Positions 8,144 to 18,074 of a DNA stretch of 64,000 nt are shown here, one piece after another (the first letter of the stretch is position 1; every line of letters begins with the position of its first letter). The DNA is from Hyphococcus sp. (GTDB lineage Bacteria > Pseudomonadota > Alphaproteobacteria > Caulobacterales > Parvularculaceae): NCBI GenBank assembly GCA_013002535.1, contig JABDJK010000089.1:1-64000 (forward strand). Direction: 5' to 3'. A program made the translations under genes and the position numbers. Under the pieces are notes generated by a model that was not told where the DNA came from, made no database searches, and saw only the letters and a program-made list of their open reading frames with translations.

Positions 8144-9075
8144 GCCCGCGGATGCGCCTTATCGAATACCGCACGAAGGGTAGCGGTTTCAATTTTGGTA
8201 TAACGCTGCGTCGCGCCAAGCGAGGAATGGCCGAGCAACTCCTGAATGGTGCGAAGGTCGCCGCCGGCCTCGAGCAAATGCGTCGCAAATGAATGGCGTA
8301 AGGCGTGGGGCGTTGCGCTGTCAGGAAGCCTAAGGGCGCTGCGCAATTGCTGCACCGTTCGCTGCGCCAATGTTGGCGACAAGGGTTTGCCGCGTTTGGA
8401 GAAAAACAGGGGATCGCCGTCCGCCCCGCCATAGGGACAAACCTCGACATATTGATTGATCGCATCGCGCGCGGCGTCGATCACCGGAACGAGCCTCACT
8501 TTCGCACCCTTGCCTTTGATCTGCAAAGTTTCTTCGAGCGGCGTATCGGACCACCGCAAAGACAAGGCTTCCGAAATTCGAAGACCAGCGCCGTAGAGCA
8601 GCGTCAGAAGCGCAATGTCGCGAGCACGCTCCCAATTCGTTTTTTTCGATGTCGCAGCCGCATCTATGAGCGCGGCGGCGGCGTCCTTCGAGATCGGGCG
8701 CGGGAGGCGTTCGCGCGCTTTTGGTCCGCGCATCACCGCAATTGCATCGTTTTCAATGTCGGCGCGCATGCTCAAAAATTTGTAGAATGTCTTCAGCCCC
8801 GATAGCTCAAGCTTAATCGATGGCGGCTTTAACCCTTCGGCGACTCGCGACGCCAGATATCCGCGAAAATCTTTGGCTTCCAGCGCTTCCAAATCCTGAA
8901 GCGTTGCGGTGCGGCCAATATGCTCCGTCAGGAATACATCAAATCGCTCGAGCGACGCGCCATAATTGCGCTGGGTATATTTGCTTGCCCGTTTTTCAAC
9001 GCGCAAGAATTCCGCAAAGGCTGCGCGCCAAAACTCAAGCGTATCAGTATCGGTTTTTTTTTCGGGCGAGGCCAT
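8140..9075 (-). CDS. xerC: Tyrosine recombinase XerC
   Basis: The 311-residue product has the usual XerC size. It has an N-terminal SAM-like core-binding domain (about residues 15-105) and a C-terminal catalytic domain with Arg166 (GAGLRISEAL), the lysine of KGKGAKVR, His257 and Arg260 (HALRHSFATHLL), His283 (LGHSSL) and nucleophile Tyr292 (QRYTKI). XerC with XerD resolves chromosome dimers at dif. Its position near yidC/engB rather than on an island supports the housekeeping role. The stop overlaps the stop of the symporter gene by a few bases, tail to tail. Confidence 0.92.
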   Translation of the reverse strand: MASPEKKTDTDTLEFWRAAFAEFLRVEKRASKYTQRNYGASLERFDVFLTEHIGRTATLQDLEALEAKDFRGYLASRVAEGLKPPSIKLELSGLKTFYKFLSMRADIENDAIAVMRGPKARERLPRPISKDAAAALIDAAATSKKTNWERARDIALLTLLYGAGLRISEALSLRWSDTPLEETLQIKGKGAKVRLVPVIDAARDAINQYVEVCPYGGADGDPLFFSKRGKPLSPTLAQRTVQQLRSALRLPDSATPHALRHSFATHLLEAGGDLRTIQELLGHSSLGATQRYTKIETATLRAVFDKAHPRA

Positions 9076-9121
9076 GGCCTAAGAGACGTGGCCGAAGGTT
9101 AAGAAAACCTTACCAGCGCAG

Positions 9122-9769
9122 TTATTGATGGGCGAGCGCGGCCAAATCAGCGCGCATTTCCGGGATGCCCTCGCCGGAAATCGAGGACGTTGCGCCGATG
9201 ATGGGGTGCGCCGCCGGCCGGCGAATTATTTTTTCAACCGTTGTTTTTTGTAAGGCGGCGACCGCTGTCGGTTTCACCTTATCGGCTTTGGTCAAAACAA
9301 TCTGATAGTTGACCGCCGTTTCATCGAGCAAATCCATGACTTCGATGTCAGAGGCTTTCAAACCATGGCGAGCGTCGATCAAAACACAGACCCGGCGCAG
9401 TACCGACCTGCCGCGCAGGAAATTGCGCGTCAGCGATATCCAAGCGGCAATATCTTTTTTTGAAGCACGGGCATATCCGTAACCCGGTAGATCGACAAGG
9501 CGCATGACGCCGCCCAAATCGAAGTAATTTATTTCGCGTGTGCGGCCCGGCGTGTTCGACGCACGCGCCAAGCCTTTTTGGTTGGTGAGCGCATTCAGGA
9601 AACTGGACTTCCCGACGTTCGACCGGCCGGCAAATGCGACTTCCGCTGGTCCCTCATCAGGCAGCGTATCCATTCGGACAACACCGAGCATAAACTCGCA
9701 CGGGCCCAAAAAGAGCTTGCGCCCCGTTTCTAATTCGGCGCGCGAAAATCGCTCGTCGCTTTGTGTCAT
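9122..9769 (-). CDS. engB: Ribosome biogenesis GTPase EngB/YsxC (YihA)
   Basis: The gene encodes 215 residues. G motifs in order are GRSNVGKSS (G1, about 48-56), TPGRT (G2), DLPGYGYA (G3) and TKAD (G4). EngB is an essential GTPase that assists 50S subunit maturation. It begins 15 nt after yidC and completes the conserved alphaproteobacterial order rpmH-rnpA-yidC-engB, so it is probably transcribed with them. Confidence 0.93.
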   Translation of the reverse strand: MTQSDERFSRAELETGRKLFLGPCEFMLGVVRMDTLPDEGPAEVAFAGRSNVGKSSFLNALTNQKGLARASNTPGRTREINYFDLGGVMRLVDLPGYGYARASKKDIAAWISLTRNFLRGRSVLRRVCVLIDARHGLKASDIEVMDLLDETAVNYQIVLTKADKVKPTAVAALQKTTVEKIIRRPAAHPIIGATSSISGEGIPEMRADLAALAHQ

Positions 9770-9784
9770 TGGAATGCCGTGCGG

Positions 9785-11575
9785 TTACTCACCGGGCGCG
9801 GGATTTTTCTTGCGGCCGGGAAGTTTCAGATTCTCCGCAAAATTTACCTCAACGCCGTTCTGTTTCATGATCACCCATTGCTGCAAAATGCCGAGGAATG
9901 TGTTCCAGAACCAATAGAGGACAAGGCCAGCGGCAAAGCCCGCAAAGATGAAGACGAAGAAAAACGGTAGGAGCGCAAAAATCTGCGCCTGCATCGGATC
10001 AGCCGGCGGCGGGTTTAACTTCGTCTGGAACCACATGGAAACGCCCATCAAAATCGGCAATACGCCAATGCCGAGAAATGCGCCAATCAGCGGCGCTGCT
10101 GTTGGGTCAAACGGCAGCAAACCGAACAAATTAAATATCGTTGTGGGGTCCGGGGCAGATAAATCACTAATGTACAAAAACGGCTGGTGACGCATCTCCA
10201 TGGTTACGAACAGCGTTTTGTAAAGCGCGTAGAAAATTGGCATCTGCAACAGCAGAGGAATACAGCCCGCGACGGGGTTGAGCTTTTCCTTTTTGTATAG
10301 CGCCATCATATCCTGCTGGAGCTTTAACTTGTCCTCGCCCGCGCGCTCGCGGATTTTCTCAAGCTCCGGCTGCAGTTTCTTCATCTTGGTCGTCATCTCA
10401 TATCCCTTGTTCGCAATCGGGAAGAGAAGAAGTTTGACGATGACGGTGAGAATCAAAATCGCGACGCCGAAATTACCGGTGAGGTCGCCAAAATAATCGA
10501 GCGTATGAAAAGTCGGCCGGGTCAGGAAAAACAACCGGCCCCAATCGACAGCCTTGTCAAACGATGGAATGCCGAGACCGCCGTCCGCGACCGATTTTTC
10601 GTAAGCTTGCAAGACATCGACGTCTTTTGCGCCGCTGAAAACGCCTGTCGTGATGACAACGGTCTCGCCTGGCGCAATCGTTCGCGTGTTCAGATCATAA
10701 CTCGATTGAAAGACCGGTTTTTCGCGAGTGCCAACATTGCTGAGTTTGGCATTGATCTCTTCATCTTGCGCAGGGACCGCTGCAGCAAGCCAGTATTTAT
10801 TGGTGATGCCAATCCACCCGCCGACGCCGCTTTCAGAAACTTTCTTTTTCTCGTTATTCTTGCGCAGCGTATTATATTTGCGCTCGTGCAGGGTGTTGCC
10901 AATAACTCCAAGCGGGCCTTCATGGAGGATCATGAAGTTCGTAAAGTCTTCGGGGATATTGCGCTGAACGACGAAGGCGTAAGGCGTCAGCGCTTCGGGT
11001 TCCGCCCCATTGTTGGTGACCGCTTCTTCAATCGTGAACATATAGCGGTCATCAATTGAGATAGTTTTTTCAAAGGTCAGATCGCCCGATGTGCGCGTTA
11101 AGGTAACTGGTGTCGTCTCTGTCAGTACGGCGCCCGTTGGCGCGGTCCAGACCTGGTTCAGACCTTCATCACCAACAAAACGAATGCCGGTTTGCACGAA
11201 ATGTCCGTGTTCGGTGTTTCCCGGTGAGAGAACCCGCACAAGTGGACTTTTGTCTTCCAGGGTCTGGCGAAATTTCCGAAGTTCGATATCGTCGATCCGG
11301 GCGCCAACGAGGTTTATGGAGCCGTTGAGCTCGTCTGTGCGCACCGGCACCCGACCCGCGCCATTCTGCAATGCGTCATTGACAGATATTTGCGCGCCCC
11401 CGGCGGTGGCGCCTTCAATCTCGGCTTTGCTCGCCTCATCTTCTTGTGCAGCTTGTTGCGCGGCGACTTCGCGCGCAGCTTCCCACTCTTTGCGCTGAGG
11501 TCCGGCGACCAGCAGGTCCCAGAGTAAAAGAACCCCCATAGAAAGGGTGATGGCCAAAATTAAATTACGATCCAT
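9785..11575 (-). CDS. yidC: Membrane protein insertase YidC
   Basis: The gene encodes 596 residues from the ATG at 11575 (MDRNLILAITLSMGVLL), the usual YidC N-terminus; a GTG at 11590 could add five residues. The order is an N-terminal membrane anchor, a large periplasmic beta-domain (about 60-350), then the conserved five-helix insertase core (GNFGVAILILTVIVKLLLFP, the cytoplasmic hairpin with MTTKMKKLQPEL, VAGCIPLLLQMPIFYALY) and a basic C-terminal tail (LPGRKKNPAPGE). It inserts membrane proteins alone or with SecYEG. It lies in the rpmH-rnpA-yidC-engB block. Confidence 0.95.
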   Translation of the reverse strand: MDRNLILAITLSMGVLLLWDLLVAGPQRKEWEAAREVAAQQAAQEDEASKAEIEGATAGGAQISVNDALQNGAGRVPVRTDELNGSINLVGARIDDIELRKFRQTLEDKSPLVRVLSPGNTEHGHFVQTGIRFVGDEGLNQVWTAPTGAVLTETTPVTLTRTSGDLTFEKTISIDDRYMFTIEEAVTNNGAEPEALTPYAFVVQRNIPEDFTNFMILHEGPLGVIGNTLHERKYNTLRKNNEKKKVSESGVGGWIGITNKYWLAAAVPAQDEEINAKLSNVGTREKPVFQSSYDLNTRTIAPGETVVITTGVFSGAKDVDVLQAYEKSVADGGLGIPSFDKAVDWGRLFFLTRPTFHTLDYFGDLTGNFGVAILILTVIVKLLLFPIANKGYEMTTKMKKLQPELEKIRERAGEDKLKLQQDMMALYKKEKLNPVAGCIPLLLQMPIFYALYKTLFVTMEMRHQPFLYISDLSAPDPTTIFNLFGLLPFDPTAAPLIGAFLGIGVLPILMGVSMWFQTKLNPPPADPMQAQIFALLPFFFVFIFAGFAAGLVLYWFWNTFLGILQQWVIMKQNGVEVNFAENLKLPGRKKNPAPGE

Positions 11576-11629
11576 GGGTGCTGTTCTCACGTCTGCCGGC
11601 GGCGTCGGGCGGCGGCCCGGCCAAGTGGC

Positions 11630-11986
11630 TTATTTAGGGTGTTGGGGGAGCCTTAAAAGGGCCCCCTTCATATCGTCAAGTAGAGCCTCGAAGTTGCGGT
11701 CATACGCCGCTTGCCGGGCAATCAAGACAAGGTCGCGCCCCGGCGGCGCGTGTTCTGGTAGAATTTGGCGGCAAACCGCACGTAATCGTCGTTTGATTCG
11801 GTTGCGTTTGACGGCATTGCCCAGTTTTTTTGTGACGGTGATGCCGAATCGTATGTCGCAACCGTTTTCCCCATTCTCGCGAGCCAGCAACAGAAATCCG
11901 GGCGTCGAAACGCCTTTTCGGCCGCGCAACGCCAAAAAATCCCGCCGCGCCTTGATTGCGGACAGTTTTAAGGGGCGTTCAACCAT
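11630..11986 (-). CDS. rnpA: Ribonuclease P protein component
   Basis: The gene encodes 118 residues. The family signature is clear: FGITVTKKLGNAVKRNRIKRRLR, containing the RNR motif that contacts the catalytic RNA. It is the protein subunit of RNase P, which trims the 5' ends of tRNA precursors. It lies 39 nt after rpmH and 54 nt before yidC. The gene for YidD, often found between rnpA and yidC, is absent here. Confidence 0.93.
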   Translation of the reverse strand: MVERPLKLSAIKARRDFLALRGRKGVSTPGFLLLARENGENGCDIRFGITVTKKLGNAVKRNRIKRRLRAVCRQILPEHAPPGRDLVLIARQAAYDRNFEALLDDMKGALLRLPQHPK

Positions 11987-12025
11987 GAAAACGCTCCCTG
12001 GCAGTTAAATTGTAGAAATAGGCGA

Positions 12026-12160
12026 TTAGGCCGAAAGTTTCTTCCGGCCTTTTGAACGGCGTGCGGCCAATATTTTGCGGCCAGCTTTCGTCGCTTTTCG
12101 CGCACGAAAACCGTGGCGGCGCTTACGTTTTAGCCGGCTCGGTTGATAAGTGCGTTTCAT
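12026..12160 (-). CDS. rpmH: 50S ribosomal protein L34
   Basis: The gene encodes 44 residues, from the ATG at 12160 to TAA at 12026-12028. The protein begins [18 protein letters not shown] and continues through [17 protein letters not shown] to KKLSA, a textbook bacterial L34: short, extremely basic, with the conserved FRARMxT-like turn. It opens the rpmH-rnpA-yidC-engB operon. Confidence 0.95.
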   Translation of the reverse strand: MKRTYQPSRLKRKRRHGFRARKATKAGRKILAARRSKGRKKLSA

Positions 12161-12216
12161 CGGTCAGTCCTCTTGGGCGCGGGAATCCGGGCCATATTTC
12201 GGTGTGAAAGCGGGGA

Positions 12217-12243
12217 AATATATAAAACGATCCGGCCCGTCAA
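12217..12243 (-). promoter_or_regulatory. Probable housekeeping promoter of rpmH operon
   Basis: On the minus strand a TTGACG -35 element (12238-12243) is followed at 15-17 bp by an AT-rich -10 (TATATT, 12217-12222, within TTTTATATATTT). Transcription would start about 50 bp before the rpmH ATG. The near-consensus -35 fits a strongly expressed ribosomal-protein operon. Confidence 0.55.
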
Positions 12244-12425
12244 CACTGATTAGGCGAATTCAGGCGTCGCAGCCCAAAAATGACTGATTTCGCCATATGT
12301 CGCGCAGTTTTGATCGAAATCGCGCGATCTTTAGTTCAGCGGACCAAACCGTCTCTATAAACCCGGCCCTTGATAAATCGTCCGGTCGACCAGACAACAA
12401 TTTTACGCCGCAGTTTTCCAGGACA

Positions 12426-13199
12426 ATGCAAACCATGACCGCGCAAGACGGCCCTTCAAACAACAGCCCTTCCAAAAAATCTCTCATCCGACGCGCTGGG
12501 CCGATTGTCCTCGTGGCTGCTGGCCTCGTATTGTTTTTCGCGCTCGATTTGCAGCGCTATCTCACCCTCGACGCCCTGCGTGACAATCGCGACGCCTTGA
12601 AGGCCTGGGTCGAGACGTCTCCCCTTCTCGCCATGTTAATTTTTGTTCTCGCCTATGCAGCGGCGGTGGCCATATCATTTCCCGGCGCCTCGATCCTGAC
12701 TGTGTTTGGCGGTTTCTTGTTCGGACTTTGGCCCGGCGTCCCGCTAATCGTCATCGCCGCGACATTGGGCGCCAGCGCAATTTTCTTAGCCTCAAAATCA
12801 GCCTTCGGCGATATGCTCACTGAGCGCGCCGGCGGTTTTGTGAAATCAATGGAAAAAGGATTTCACGAGGACGAATTGAATTACATGTTTGTTCTACGGC
12901 TGGCGCCAGTTTTCCCGTTCTGGGCGATCAACATCGCCGCCGGACTGCTCGACGTGAAATTCCGCAACTTTTTTATCGGAACATTCTTCGGCATTATTCC
13001 GGGATCGTTCGTTTACACAAGCATCGGCAATGCCGCGAATACTGCATTCGATGCGGGTGAAGACGTGTCTCTCTCGGGCATTCTTTTCCAACCGGCAACG
13101 CTAATCCCGATCATTGGCCTTGTTGTGTTGGCGCTAATACCGGTTGTTTTAAAACGGCTGAACAAGTCCGCCGCGCGCGAGTTAACATCAGATGAGTAG
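12426..13199 (+). CDS. TVP38/TMEM64 (DedA-like) membrane protein
   Basis: The gene encodes 257 residues from the ATG at 12426, with an AGGA just upstream; an ATG at 12435 is also possible. The VTT/SNARE-associated domain is marked by SFPGASILTVFGGFLFG and a following GASAIFLASK, with FPFWAINIAAGLL and TFFGIIPGSFVYTSIG later. These are re-entrant-loop motifs of the TVP38/DedA superfamily, whose members are linked to lipid transport. The next gene, a disulfide-type flavoprotein, overlaps its end by 8 nt, a pairing seen in many proteobacteria. Confidence 0.88.
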   Translation: MQTMTAQDGPSNNSPSKKSLIRRAGPIVLVAAGLVLFFALDLQRYLTLDALRDNRDALKAWVETSPLLAMLIFVLAYAAAVAISFPGASILTVFGGFLFGLWPGVPLIVIAATLGASAIFLASKSAFGDMLTERAGGFVKSMEKGFHEDELNYMFVLRLAPVFPFWAINIAAGLLDVKFRNFFIGTFFGIIPGSFVYTSIGNAANTAFDAGEDVSLSGILFQPATLIPIIGLVVLALIPVVLKRLNKSAARELTSDE

Positions 13200-14610
13200 C
13201 GCTGATACGATCAATGCGGATCTTTGTATTATTGGCGCCGGGTCCGCGGGCCTTTCCGTCGCCGCCGGCGCAGCGCAATTGGGACGAAATGTTGTCCTCA
13301 TTGAAAAAGGCGAAATGGGCGGCGATTGCCTCAACACCGGCTGCATTCCATCCAAAGCGCTGATCGCCGCGGCAGAGCGCGCGCATGATATGCGCAATGC
13401 TTTTGTCTTTGGCATCGCCAATGAAGCACCGACAATAAATTTCGAGGCTGTGATCGACCACGTTCATTCAGTAATTGAAACTATAGCGCCCATTGACAGT
13501 CAGGAAAGATTTGAAGGATTGGGCGTTACGGTATTGCGTGACGCCGCGGAATTTACTGGCGCGCGTCAAGTCAAAGCCGGAAACAAAACCGTAAACGCCA
13601 AACATTTTATTATTGCGACCGGCTCAACGCCGGTCGCACCACCCATCGACGGCCTCAAAACGGTTCCGTATTTTACCAATGAAACGATATTCCAGAACCG
13701 GACTTTGCCCGATCATTTGATCGTTATGGGCGGCGGGCCTATCGGCATTGAAATGGCGCAGGCGTTTCGCCGGCTCGGCGCCGATGTGACTGTCGTTGAA
13801 GGCGACAGGATCATGAACAAGGACGACCCGGAATTGGTCGATGTCGTCCGCAAACAACTCATCAAAGACGGCGTCACGATAATTGAGAGTACATTTGTCG
13901 ACCGCGTCGAAAAAACAGGCGGTGGTTTGCGCGTTACTGCCGACAATAAAACAATTGAAGGCTCTCATCTGTTGGTCGCCGTTGGGCGCAAACCGACGGT
14001 TGACAGCTTAAATCTGAAAGCCGCCGGCGTTGAGTTTTCTAACAAAGGCATCACCGTTGATGATTATCTGAAAACAACCAACAAGCGCGTTTACGCCATC
14101 GGCGATGTTGCCGGCGGGCGTCAGTTCACTCATGTCGCCGGCTATCACGCGTCTTTGTTGATCCGCACTATCTTGTTCAAGATACGCGCAAAGAATAACG
14201 AAGCGATTGCGCCTTGGGTCACCTATACAGATCCCGAACTCGCTCATGTCGGCCTGACTGAAGAAGATGCGCGCGAACGTCATGGCGATATCAACGTCCA
14301 GAGCTGGGAATTCGCCGAAAACGACCGTGCGCAATCCGAACGTGATACGCGCGGAATGATAAAAGTCTCAACAAAGAAAAATGGCGAGATTGTCGGCGCC
14401 TCGATCGTTGGCCGTGGCGCTGGTGATTTAATCCAACCCTGGCAATACGCCATCGCAAATGGCCAAAAAGTAAAAAGCTTCACCAATATGGTCGCGCCTT
14501 ACCCGACCCGCGGAGAAATCTCAAAACGTGTCGCCGGCGCCTTCTTCACTGACACGCTGTTCTCCGACAAGACCCGCAAGCTTGTGTCGCTTCTTTCAGT
14601 TTTTGATTAA
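13192..14610 (+). CDS. MerA/Lpd-type pyridine nucleotide-disulfide oxidoreductase
   Basis: The gene encodes 472 residues. It has an FAD-binding GAGSAG near residue 15, the redox pair Cys46/Cys51 in GGDCLNTGCIPSKAL, an NAD(P)-binding GGGPIGIEMAQAF in the middle, YAIGDVAGG for FAD, and a C-terminal dimerisation domain. The usual catalytic HxHPTxxE is replaced by APYPTRGE, which sets it apart from true lipoamide dehydrogenase. No 2-oxoacid dehydrogenase genes are nearby. It is translationally coupled to the TVP38 gene, and the physiological substrate is unknown. Confidence 0.87.
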   Translation: MSSADTINADLCIIGAGSAGLSVAAGAAQLGRNVVLIEKGEMGGDCLNTGCIPSKALIAAAERAHDMRNAFVFGIANEAPTINFEAVIDHVHSVIETIAPIDSQERFEGLGVTVLRDAAEFTGARQVKAGNKTVNAKHFIIATGSTPVAPPIDGLKTVPYFTNETIFQNRTLPDHLIVMGGGPIGIEMAQAFRRLGADVTVVEGDRIMNKDDPELVDVVRKQLIKDGVTIIESTFVDRVEKTGGGLRVTADNKTIEGSHLLVAVGRKPTVDSLNLKAAGVEFSNKGITVDDYLKTTNKRVYAIGDVAGGRQFTHVAGYHASLLIRTILFKIRAKNNEAIAPWVTYTDPELAHVGLTEEDARERHGDINVQSWEFAENDRAQSERDTRGMIKVSTKKNGEIVGASIVGRGAGDLIQPWQYAIANGQKVKSFTNMVAPYPTRGEISKRVAGAFFTDTLFSDKTRKLVSLLSVFD

Positions 14611-14621
14611 TATCGCCCGCG

Positions 14622-16046
14622 ATGACAGGACAGAACGACGCCAGACAAACACGGTCGCTTTCAACAAAGCTGCTTTTGTTGACGATCCTGTTCGTATTTT
14701 TAGCGGAGATCGTTGTTCTTATTCCGTCAATCGCAAATCAGCGGCGCGACTGGTTCGAGGCGCGCATCGAAGCTGCGTATCTTGTTAGTCTTGCTTTGGA
14801 GAATCCAAACACCGCGATGATGGACCAGAATGTCGCGCGGCAATTATTCGCGACAGCGAACATTCGCGGCGTTACCGTCAATCACGAGGATATGCGCATG
14901 TTAATCCTCGCGCCCGAAATCGACCCCCACGGCCCACCGCGGATGCACCGCGTGGACCTGCGCGAAATGCCGCCGACAAATATGGTGATAGACAGTTGGG
15001 GAACGGTGTTCTCGCGTGGCGACGATCTGGTTCAGGTAACCGGCTCGCCGCAATATGCCGACGATAACATGGCCGTCGACATTATTGTGTCCCAGGGCGA
15101 TTTGCGAAGCGATCTGCTACTTTTCGGACGAAATATTTTTTTCCTGTCGCTGTTTATTTCCGTGCTGACGGCATCCCTCGTATACTGGGCGCTGAACCGA
15201 ATGATCGTCAAACCGGTTAAAAAACTAAGTCATAATATGATGGCGTTTGAACAAGACCCGGAGAACCGTTCAAATATTCTCGGCGTCTCCAACCGGCGCG
15301 ACGAAATCGGCATCGCTGAACACAGCCTCGCAACGATGCAACAGCGTCTATTCGATTTGCTTAATGAGCGACGGAGATTAGCGGCCTTGGGTTCCGGCAT
15401 TTCCAAAATCAGTCACGATTTGCGCAATATTCTAGCGTCCGCGCAGTTGATGTCGGACCGCCTGGCGAAAAGCGAAGACCCCGCAGTGCGCAAACTTAGC
15501 CCACGGCTCGTTACCGCCCTCGACCGCGCCATCGTTCTCAGCCGCGAGACGCTGACCTATGGCGGTATGGATGCATCGAAACTTGATAAATCGCCGGTCA
15601 ATCTTCACGCGCTAATTGACGAAGTGTTCGAAGACACGGCCGCCATGGGCGTCGCCATGAACAATGAAATCGCTGCAGATTTCGAGATTATCGCTGACCG
15701 AACGCAACTCTATCGGGCGCTATTCAATCTGGTGAAAAATGCTGCCGAGGCGATTGCGCCAGCAGAGAATGGTGAATCATTTAGCGATGAAATCCTCGGC
15801 GCCGTCACTGTTTCGGTCGAACGATACGAAAGTACAATTGAATTACAAATCGCTGATTCCGGCGCCGGGCTTCCTGGCCACGCCAAAGATAACCTGTTTG
15901 ATCCCTTCAAAGGCTCGCAGAAATCCGGCGGCACCGGGCTTGGCTTAGCGATATCATCAGAAATCATCCGCGCCCATGGCGGCGAGATCGCTCTTGCAAA
16001 AAGCAATGAGACCGGAACGACCTTCGCGATAACGCTGCCCGCATAG
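14622..16046 (+). CDS. Orphan sensor histidine kinase
   Basis: The gene encodes 474 residues. Two transmembrane helices (about 16-38 and 170-190) flank a periplasmic sensor of about 130 residues. A HAMP domain follows (MIVKPVKKLSHNM), then the phosphoacceptor His265 in KISHDLRNIL, an N box (NLVKNAAEAI), G1 (DSGAGLP) and G2 (GGTGLGLAI). It would autophosphorylate and signal to a response regulator. None is adjacent, so it is an orphan. It starts 12 nt after the flavoprotein gene and may share its mRNA. Confidence 0.88.
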   Translation: MTGQNDARQTRSLSTKLLLLTILFVFLAEIVVLIPSIANQRRDWFEARIEAAYLVSLALENPNTAMMDQNVARQLFATANIRGVTVNHEDMRMLILAPEIDPHGPPRMHRVDLREMPPTNMVIDSWGTVFSRGDDLVQVTGSPQYADDNMAVDIIVSQGDLRSDLLLFGRNIFFLSLFISVLTASLVYWALNRMIVKPVKKLSHNMMAFEQDPENRSNILGVSNRRDEIGIAEHSLATMQQRLFDLLNERRRLAALGSGISKISHDLRNILASAQLMSDRLAKSEDPAVRKLSPRLVTALDRAIVLSRETLTYGGMDASKLDKSPVNLHALIDEVFEDTAAMGVAMNNEIAADFEIIADRTQLYRALFNLVKNAAEAIAPAENGESFSDEILGAVTVSVERYESTIELQIADSGAGLPGHAKDNLFDPFKGSQKSGGTGLGLAISSEIIRAHGGEIALAKSNETGTTFAITLPA

Positions 16047-16050
16047 CCTC

Positions 16051-17892
16051 TTACTTATCGACAACACCGGTGAGCCACACGCCCTCGCGGCGCGGGTCAG
16101 CGCCGCCTTCATAGGAACCGTCTGGATTTACGCGCACGGCATGTACACCGCTGGTTAGAGCCCGCTCTGTAATTTCATGACCGAGCGTCATCAGATCGGC
16201 GCGGGTTTGCGTATTGAAACCGTTTTCTTCAAGAATGGCGCTCCCCCGTGGGTACACTGCATTCGGAAGATCAATCGCATCCTGCAAGGACATCTCCCAA
16301 TCGATGAGTGCGATCAGAGTTTTCGCGACGTAACCGATGATCGCCGGCCCGCCGGGAGAGCCTAGCGCCGCCCAAAAATCTCCGTCATCATCAAAGGCAA
16401 TCACCGGCGACATGGACGAGCGCGGACGCTTGCCCGGCGCCACTGCATTCGCAACCGGCTTTCCGTCGCGCACCGGCAGAAAAGAAAAGTCCGTCAGCTC
16501 ATTGTTGAGGATCATGCCCGCCGCCATCAAGTGGCTGCCGAAAGCAAACTCGACTGTTGCCGTAGTTGAGACAACCCGGCCTTCGCCATCAACAATAGTG
16601 TAATGGGTTGTGGACGGCGGTTCCGGTGACGCATCGGCGCCGAGCCCGGACCATTCGCCCGCGCCAGTCTCAATCGCGTGTGCGGAAGGATCGCCTGCGG
16701 TGACATCTGTGGCGGCGCTAGTCGCATCTATCAAGGCTGCGCGGGCTTCGAGATATGCTGGGTTGAGCAATCCTGCGATGACTTCTTCCGGCGACAAGCC
16801 GCCCTTGTCGGCGAGCGCTAGATTATCCGCAAGGTATTGATTGCGATCGGCGTAAGCGAGCTTGGACGCCTCAAATAACAAATGCAGCGCCGGCGCCGTG
16901 TGCGCGCCCGCCGCCGCAAGATCGAACGGTTCAAGCATCGCCAATATCTGCAGCGTCGTCACGCCGCCGGAGCTTGGCGGCGCCATGGAACAAATTTCAT
17001 AGGCGCGATAGCCAGCGCAAACCGGCGCCTGTTTTAGCGCCGTGTAGTCAGCCATGTCCTGCATGGTCATGTCGCCGGAAATTGAGGCGCTGTTGACAGC
17101 GTCGACAATTGCCTCGGCAATCGCGCCCTCGTAAAACGCATCAGGGCCATGCTCGGCAATAACGCGTAAGGTTTGCGCGTATTCCGGGTTCTTTAGGAGA
17201 TACCCGACCTCGCGTGGCGACCCATTTTCATCATAGAAATATGCAGCAGCCTCCGGCGTTGCGCGCAGACGCGGAAACCGGTCAAGCAACATATTCATGC
17301 GCGGCGAAACCTTAAATCCGTCATCGGATAATCTGATGGCGGGATCAAAAAGTTTATTCCAGGCAAGTGCGCCGTGATCGTCATGGGCAAGAGCATACAT
17401 GCGCACCGCGCCCGGCACACCGACGGACAAGCCTGAAGCAACAGCATCATAAAAATTCATTGGCTCGCCGGTCTCGGTCAAAAAGCGATCGGGTGTTGCC
17501 GAAATCGGGGCTTTTTCCCGACCATTATATGTCTCCAGCGCGCCAGTCGCCGGGTCGTAATGCAAAAGAAACGCGCCGCCGCCGAGACCCGATGACTGCG
17601 GCTCGACAAGACCCAAAACTGTTGCGGTCGCCACCGCTGCATCAACCGCTGAACCGCCTTGGCGCAAAATCTCTGCGCCTGCTTCCGCAGCATAAGGATT
17701 GGCCGCGGAAATGAACCAGCGTTTTTCGTCAGCCGCGCCATTGTTCGAAGAAGCACTTGCAGACGCCGCCTCATCAGGCGCCGGCGCACTCTCTTCAGCA
17801 ACGCCGCCGCTCTCAGACGTCGCGTCGCGCCCGCACCCGGCAGTGGTAAAAAAAACCGCCATAGCGGTCAGCAAAATCGATGAATTTCTCAT
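16051..17892 (-). CDS. ggt: Gamma-glutamyltransferase, predicted lipoprotein
   Basis: The 613-residue product is a gamma-glutamyltranspeptidase (NTN hydrolase). Motifs include SSGLGGGAFLLHYD, SSGGVTTLQILAML and the autoprocessing site before TTHYTIVDGEG, whose first Thr becomes the nucleophile of the small subunit. The oxyanion/substrate region reads PGKRPRSSMSPVIAFD. The N-terminus (MRNSSILLTAMAVFFTTAGC) is a lipoprotein signal with Cys20, followed by a low-complexity Ala/Ser/Glu linker, so the enzyme is probably tethered in the cell envelope. It cleaves glutathione and other gamma-glutamyl compounds. It ends 4 nt from the convergent kinase gene. Confidence 0.92.
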   Translation of the reverse strand: MRNSSILLTAMAVFFTTAGCGRDATSESGGVAEESAPAPDEAASASASSNNGAADEKRWFISAANPYAAEAGAEILRQGGSAVDAAVATATVLGLVEPQSSGLGGGAFLLHYDPATGALETYNGREKAPISATPDRFLTETGEPMNFYDAVASGLSVGVPGAVRMYALAHDDHGALAWNKLFDPAIRLSDDGFKVSPRMNMLLDRFPRLRATPEAAAYFYDENGSPREVGYLLKNPEYAQTLRVIAEHGPDAFYEGAIAEAIVDAVNSASISGDMTMQDMADYTALKQAPVCAGYRAYEICSMAPPSSGGVTTLQILAMLEPFDLAAAGAHTAPALHLLFEASKLAYADRNQYLADNLALADKGGLSPEEVIAGLLNPAYLEARAALIDATSAATDVTAGDPSAHAIETGAGEWSGLGADASPEPPSTTHYTIVDGEGRVVSTTATVEFAFGSHLMAAGMILNNELTDFSFLPVRDGKPVANAVAPGKRPRSSMSPVIAFDDDGDFWAALGSPGGPAIIGYVAKTLIALIDWEMSLQDAIDLPNAVYPRGSAILEENGFNTQTRADLMTLGHEITERALTSGVHAVRVNPDGSYEGGADPRREGVWLTGVVDK

Positions 17893-18074
17893 GATCTTTA
17901 GCGTTGTCCCCGAAATAACCCGTCAATGAGCGCGAACCTTAATCGGGTTCCTCAGCGCTGGCGAGCCCGGAATGTGCGGTGAACGGCGTCAGCCATGATA
18001 TTCCGCGAAACCGCCTTGCAATTGCGACGCGCTTGGGGTTAAACCCCGCCCTCGGCTTCGACGAGGCTGAATGC